A DNA stretch of 64,000 bases from Bacteroidota bacterium (GTDB taxonomy: Bacteria; Bacteroidota; Bacteroidia; AKYH767-A; OLB10), in assembly GCA_016714535.1 (NCBI GenBank), contig JADKDR010000005.1:371218-435217 (forward strand), read 5' to 3'. The position numbers were made by a program, and so were the translations under genes. Numbering within the stretch: position 1 is the first letter of the stretch; every line of letters begins with the position of its first letter. Shown piece by piece: positions 63,011 through 64,000 of this stretch. The notes beneath the pieces are model-generated. The model did not search any database. It worked only from the letters and a program-made list of their open reading frames with translations, and had not been told where the DNA came from.

Positions 63011-63695
63011 ATGACTATTACGTATTACGGACACAGCTGTTTTATGGTTACCACCGCAGAGGCGCGTTTACTTTTCGATCCCTTTATTACCCCTAATAAG
63101 CTGGCTGCCCATATTGATGTAAGCGCAATTAAGTGCGATTATATATTGATTTCGCATGGGCACGAGGATCATATTGCTGATGCTTTGTTATTAGCCAGGC
63201 AAACCGGTGCCAAGGTTATTTCAAATTTTGAAATTATTCAATGGCTCGAAAAGCAAGGTTGCACCAATACCCACAGTATGAATATTGGTGGGCATTGGAT
63301 GTTTGATTTTGGCAAGGTGAAGTGCGTAAATGCAGTACACAGCAGTGCCTTGCCCGATGGCAGTTATGGCGGCAACCCAATGGGTTTTGCTCGAAACCAA
63401 TGAAGGAAACCTTTACTACAGCGGGGATTCTGCCCTTACCTATGACATGAAACTGATAGGGGAATTCAAAAAGATGAATGTTGCCTTATTTCCAATCGGA
63501 AATAATTACACCATGGGCGTTGACAATGCCATTATAGCCGCAGCATTTGTTAAGTGTAACCGTGTAGTAGGCCTGCATTACGATACCTTTGAAATGATTA
63601 AGATAGATACAGAGGCAGCAAAGCGCAGTTTTGCCGCAGCCGGTAAAAAATTAATTTTACTACCAATTGGTGAATCAATAAAAGTAAATCTGTAA
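63011..63695 (+). CDS. UPF0173 metal-dependent hydrolase (frameshifted)
   Basis: This metallo-beta-lactamase-fold protein has TYYGHSCFMV at the start, the metal-binding SHGHEDHI, and GGNPMGF. It then has LYYSGDSALTYDMK, FPIGNNYTMGVDNA and VGLHYDTFEMI. The frame breaks after GGNPMGF at the T4 run 63385-63388; two extra or one fewer base gives GF-LETNEGNLYYSGD as in the family. Restored length is about 228 residues. The substrate is unknown. Confidence 0.85.
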
Positions 63696-63787
63696 ATTAG
63701 CCGATTCTAAAATCCCAGTTTTCTAAGTAGTACGAATTTCATTAAAACGAAAAATAGGGATAACTGATTGGACAAAATTTATTGAAA

Positions 63788-64000
63788 ATGAGAAACAAGA
63801 AATTATTAATTATTGGATTGCTGCTAACATCAATTGCTGTATGGTCTTGTAAGAAGGTTGTGTACTATGATATTACAGAAGAGGAAGAAGCTGAGTGGAT
63901 GATATATGATCGTTATGAGATTATCAATTTTCAAAATTCGCAAGGAGAAATTCGGACTTACAAAGTAGTCGAAAAGGATAAGGCCTATCACAATGAGTAT
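63788..64000 (+). CDS. Lipoprotein, partial (runs off the window)
   Basis: The first 71 residues show a lipoprotein signal peptide (LLIIGLLLTSIAVWSC; lipobox AVWSC) and a charged mature part (YDITEEEEAEWMIYDRYEI). The frame is open to the window end. Family unknown. Confidence 0.6.
   Translation, partial: MRNKKLLIIGLLLTSIAVWSCKKVVYYDITEEEEAEWMIYDRYEIINFQNSQGEIRTYKVVEKDKAYHNEY

Noticed and set aside
1..64000. tRNA or rRNA genes
   Set aside because: I looked for clover-leaf and TpsiC-like blocks in the intergenic stretches and saw none that I could support.

Overview
The window is a chromosomal segment from a member of the Bacteroidota. The evidence is: (i) several proteins have a C-terminal type IX secretion (T9SS) sorting domain; (ii) there are GWxTD-domain, DUF4295 and head-GIN (DUF2807) proteins, families typical of this phylum; (iii) promoters fit the Bacteroidota -33 TTTG / -7 TAnnTTTG pattern (for example before rpmB and rpsL); (iv) the str, S10, spc and alpha ribosomal operons are fused in the order found in this phylum, with no tuf between fusA and rpsJ and with secY-map-infA-rpmJ. 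The DNA is AT-rich. I cannot resolve the class; an environmental Chitinophagia/Sphingobacteriia-like lineage is plausible.

Layout. 1-8.5 kb: rpmB-rpmG-DUF4295, ftsY, a miaE-like gene, two tandem paralogous membrane proteins, a DCC-family protein, a coiled-coil protein and a periplasmic-binding-like lipoprotein. 8.6-10.3 kb: a PhoB/PhoR-like two-component system. 10.7-14.4 kb: a decayed region with several copies of a dispersed hairpin repeat, a relBE-type module whose toxin has an in-frame stop, and a T9SS protein. 14.4-17.4 kb: a PadR regulator overlapping a PspC-domain membrane protein, and lolA. 17.5-23.9 kb (minus strand): a secreted GH13 amylase, a small T9SS protein that appears to share the amylase's N-terminal domain, and an M13 peptidase. 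24-35.4 kb: mixed housekeeping and surface genes (DUF6056-like, head-GIN, alpha/beta hydrolase, PD40 propeller, WG repeats, trmN6-like, GWxTD, GT2, YjdF/DUF2238, SRPBCC-GyrI). 35.7-54.4 kb: the ribosomal supercluster rpsL to rplQ, ending in a hairpin terminator. 54.7-62.6 kb (minus strand): an array of three orphan Rhs tips with linked small acidic proteins, interrupted by an IS3-family element and by a T9SS gene bracketed by 240-bp direct repeats. 63-64 kb: a UPF0173 hydrolase and a lipoprotein cut by the window edge.

The most interesting system is the Rhs-tip array. Each tip begins at the same methionine and carries the same Rhs core and the same 5' flank of about 175 bp, then diverges into its own C-terminal module. 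Tip 1 ends in a colicin E3-like ribosome-inactivating RNase domain with the D/H/E catalytic triad and the conserved Arg. It is followed by a DUF6980-like acidic protein that I propose as its immunity protein. Tip 3 has another toxin-like end followed 6 bp later by a 75-residue acidic protein. Tip 2 is cut by the IS3 element. Short palindromes of about 24 bp have inserted in frame into the Rhs core.

A caution for every reader: about fifteen single-base (occasionally two-base) frameshifts sit at mono-nucleotide runs, including in rplB, rplE and secY (twice), which cannot be dead in a living cell. I infer sequencing or assembly homopolymer errors, so I annotate the full reconstructed genes and state where the frame changes.
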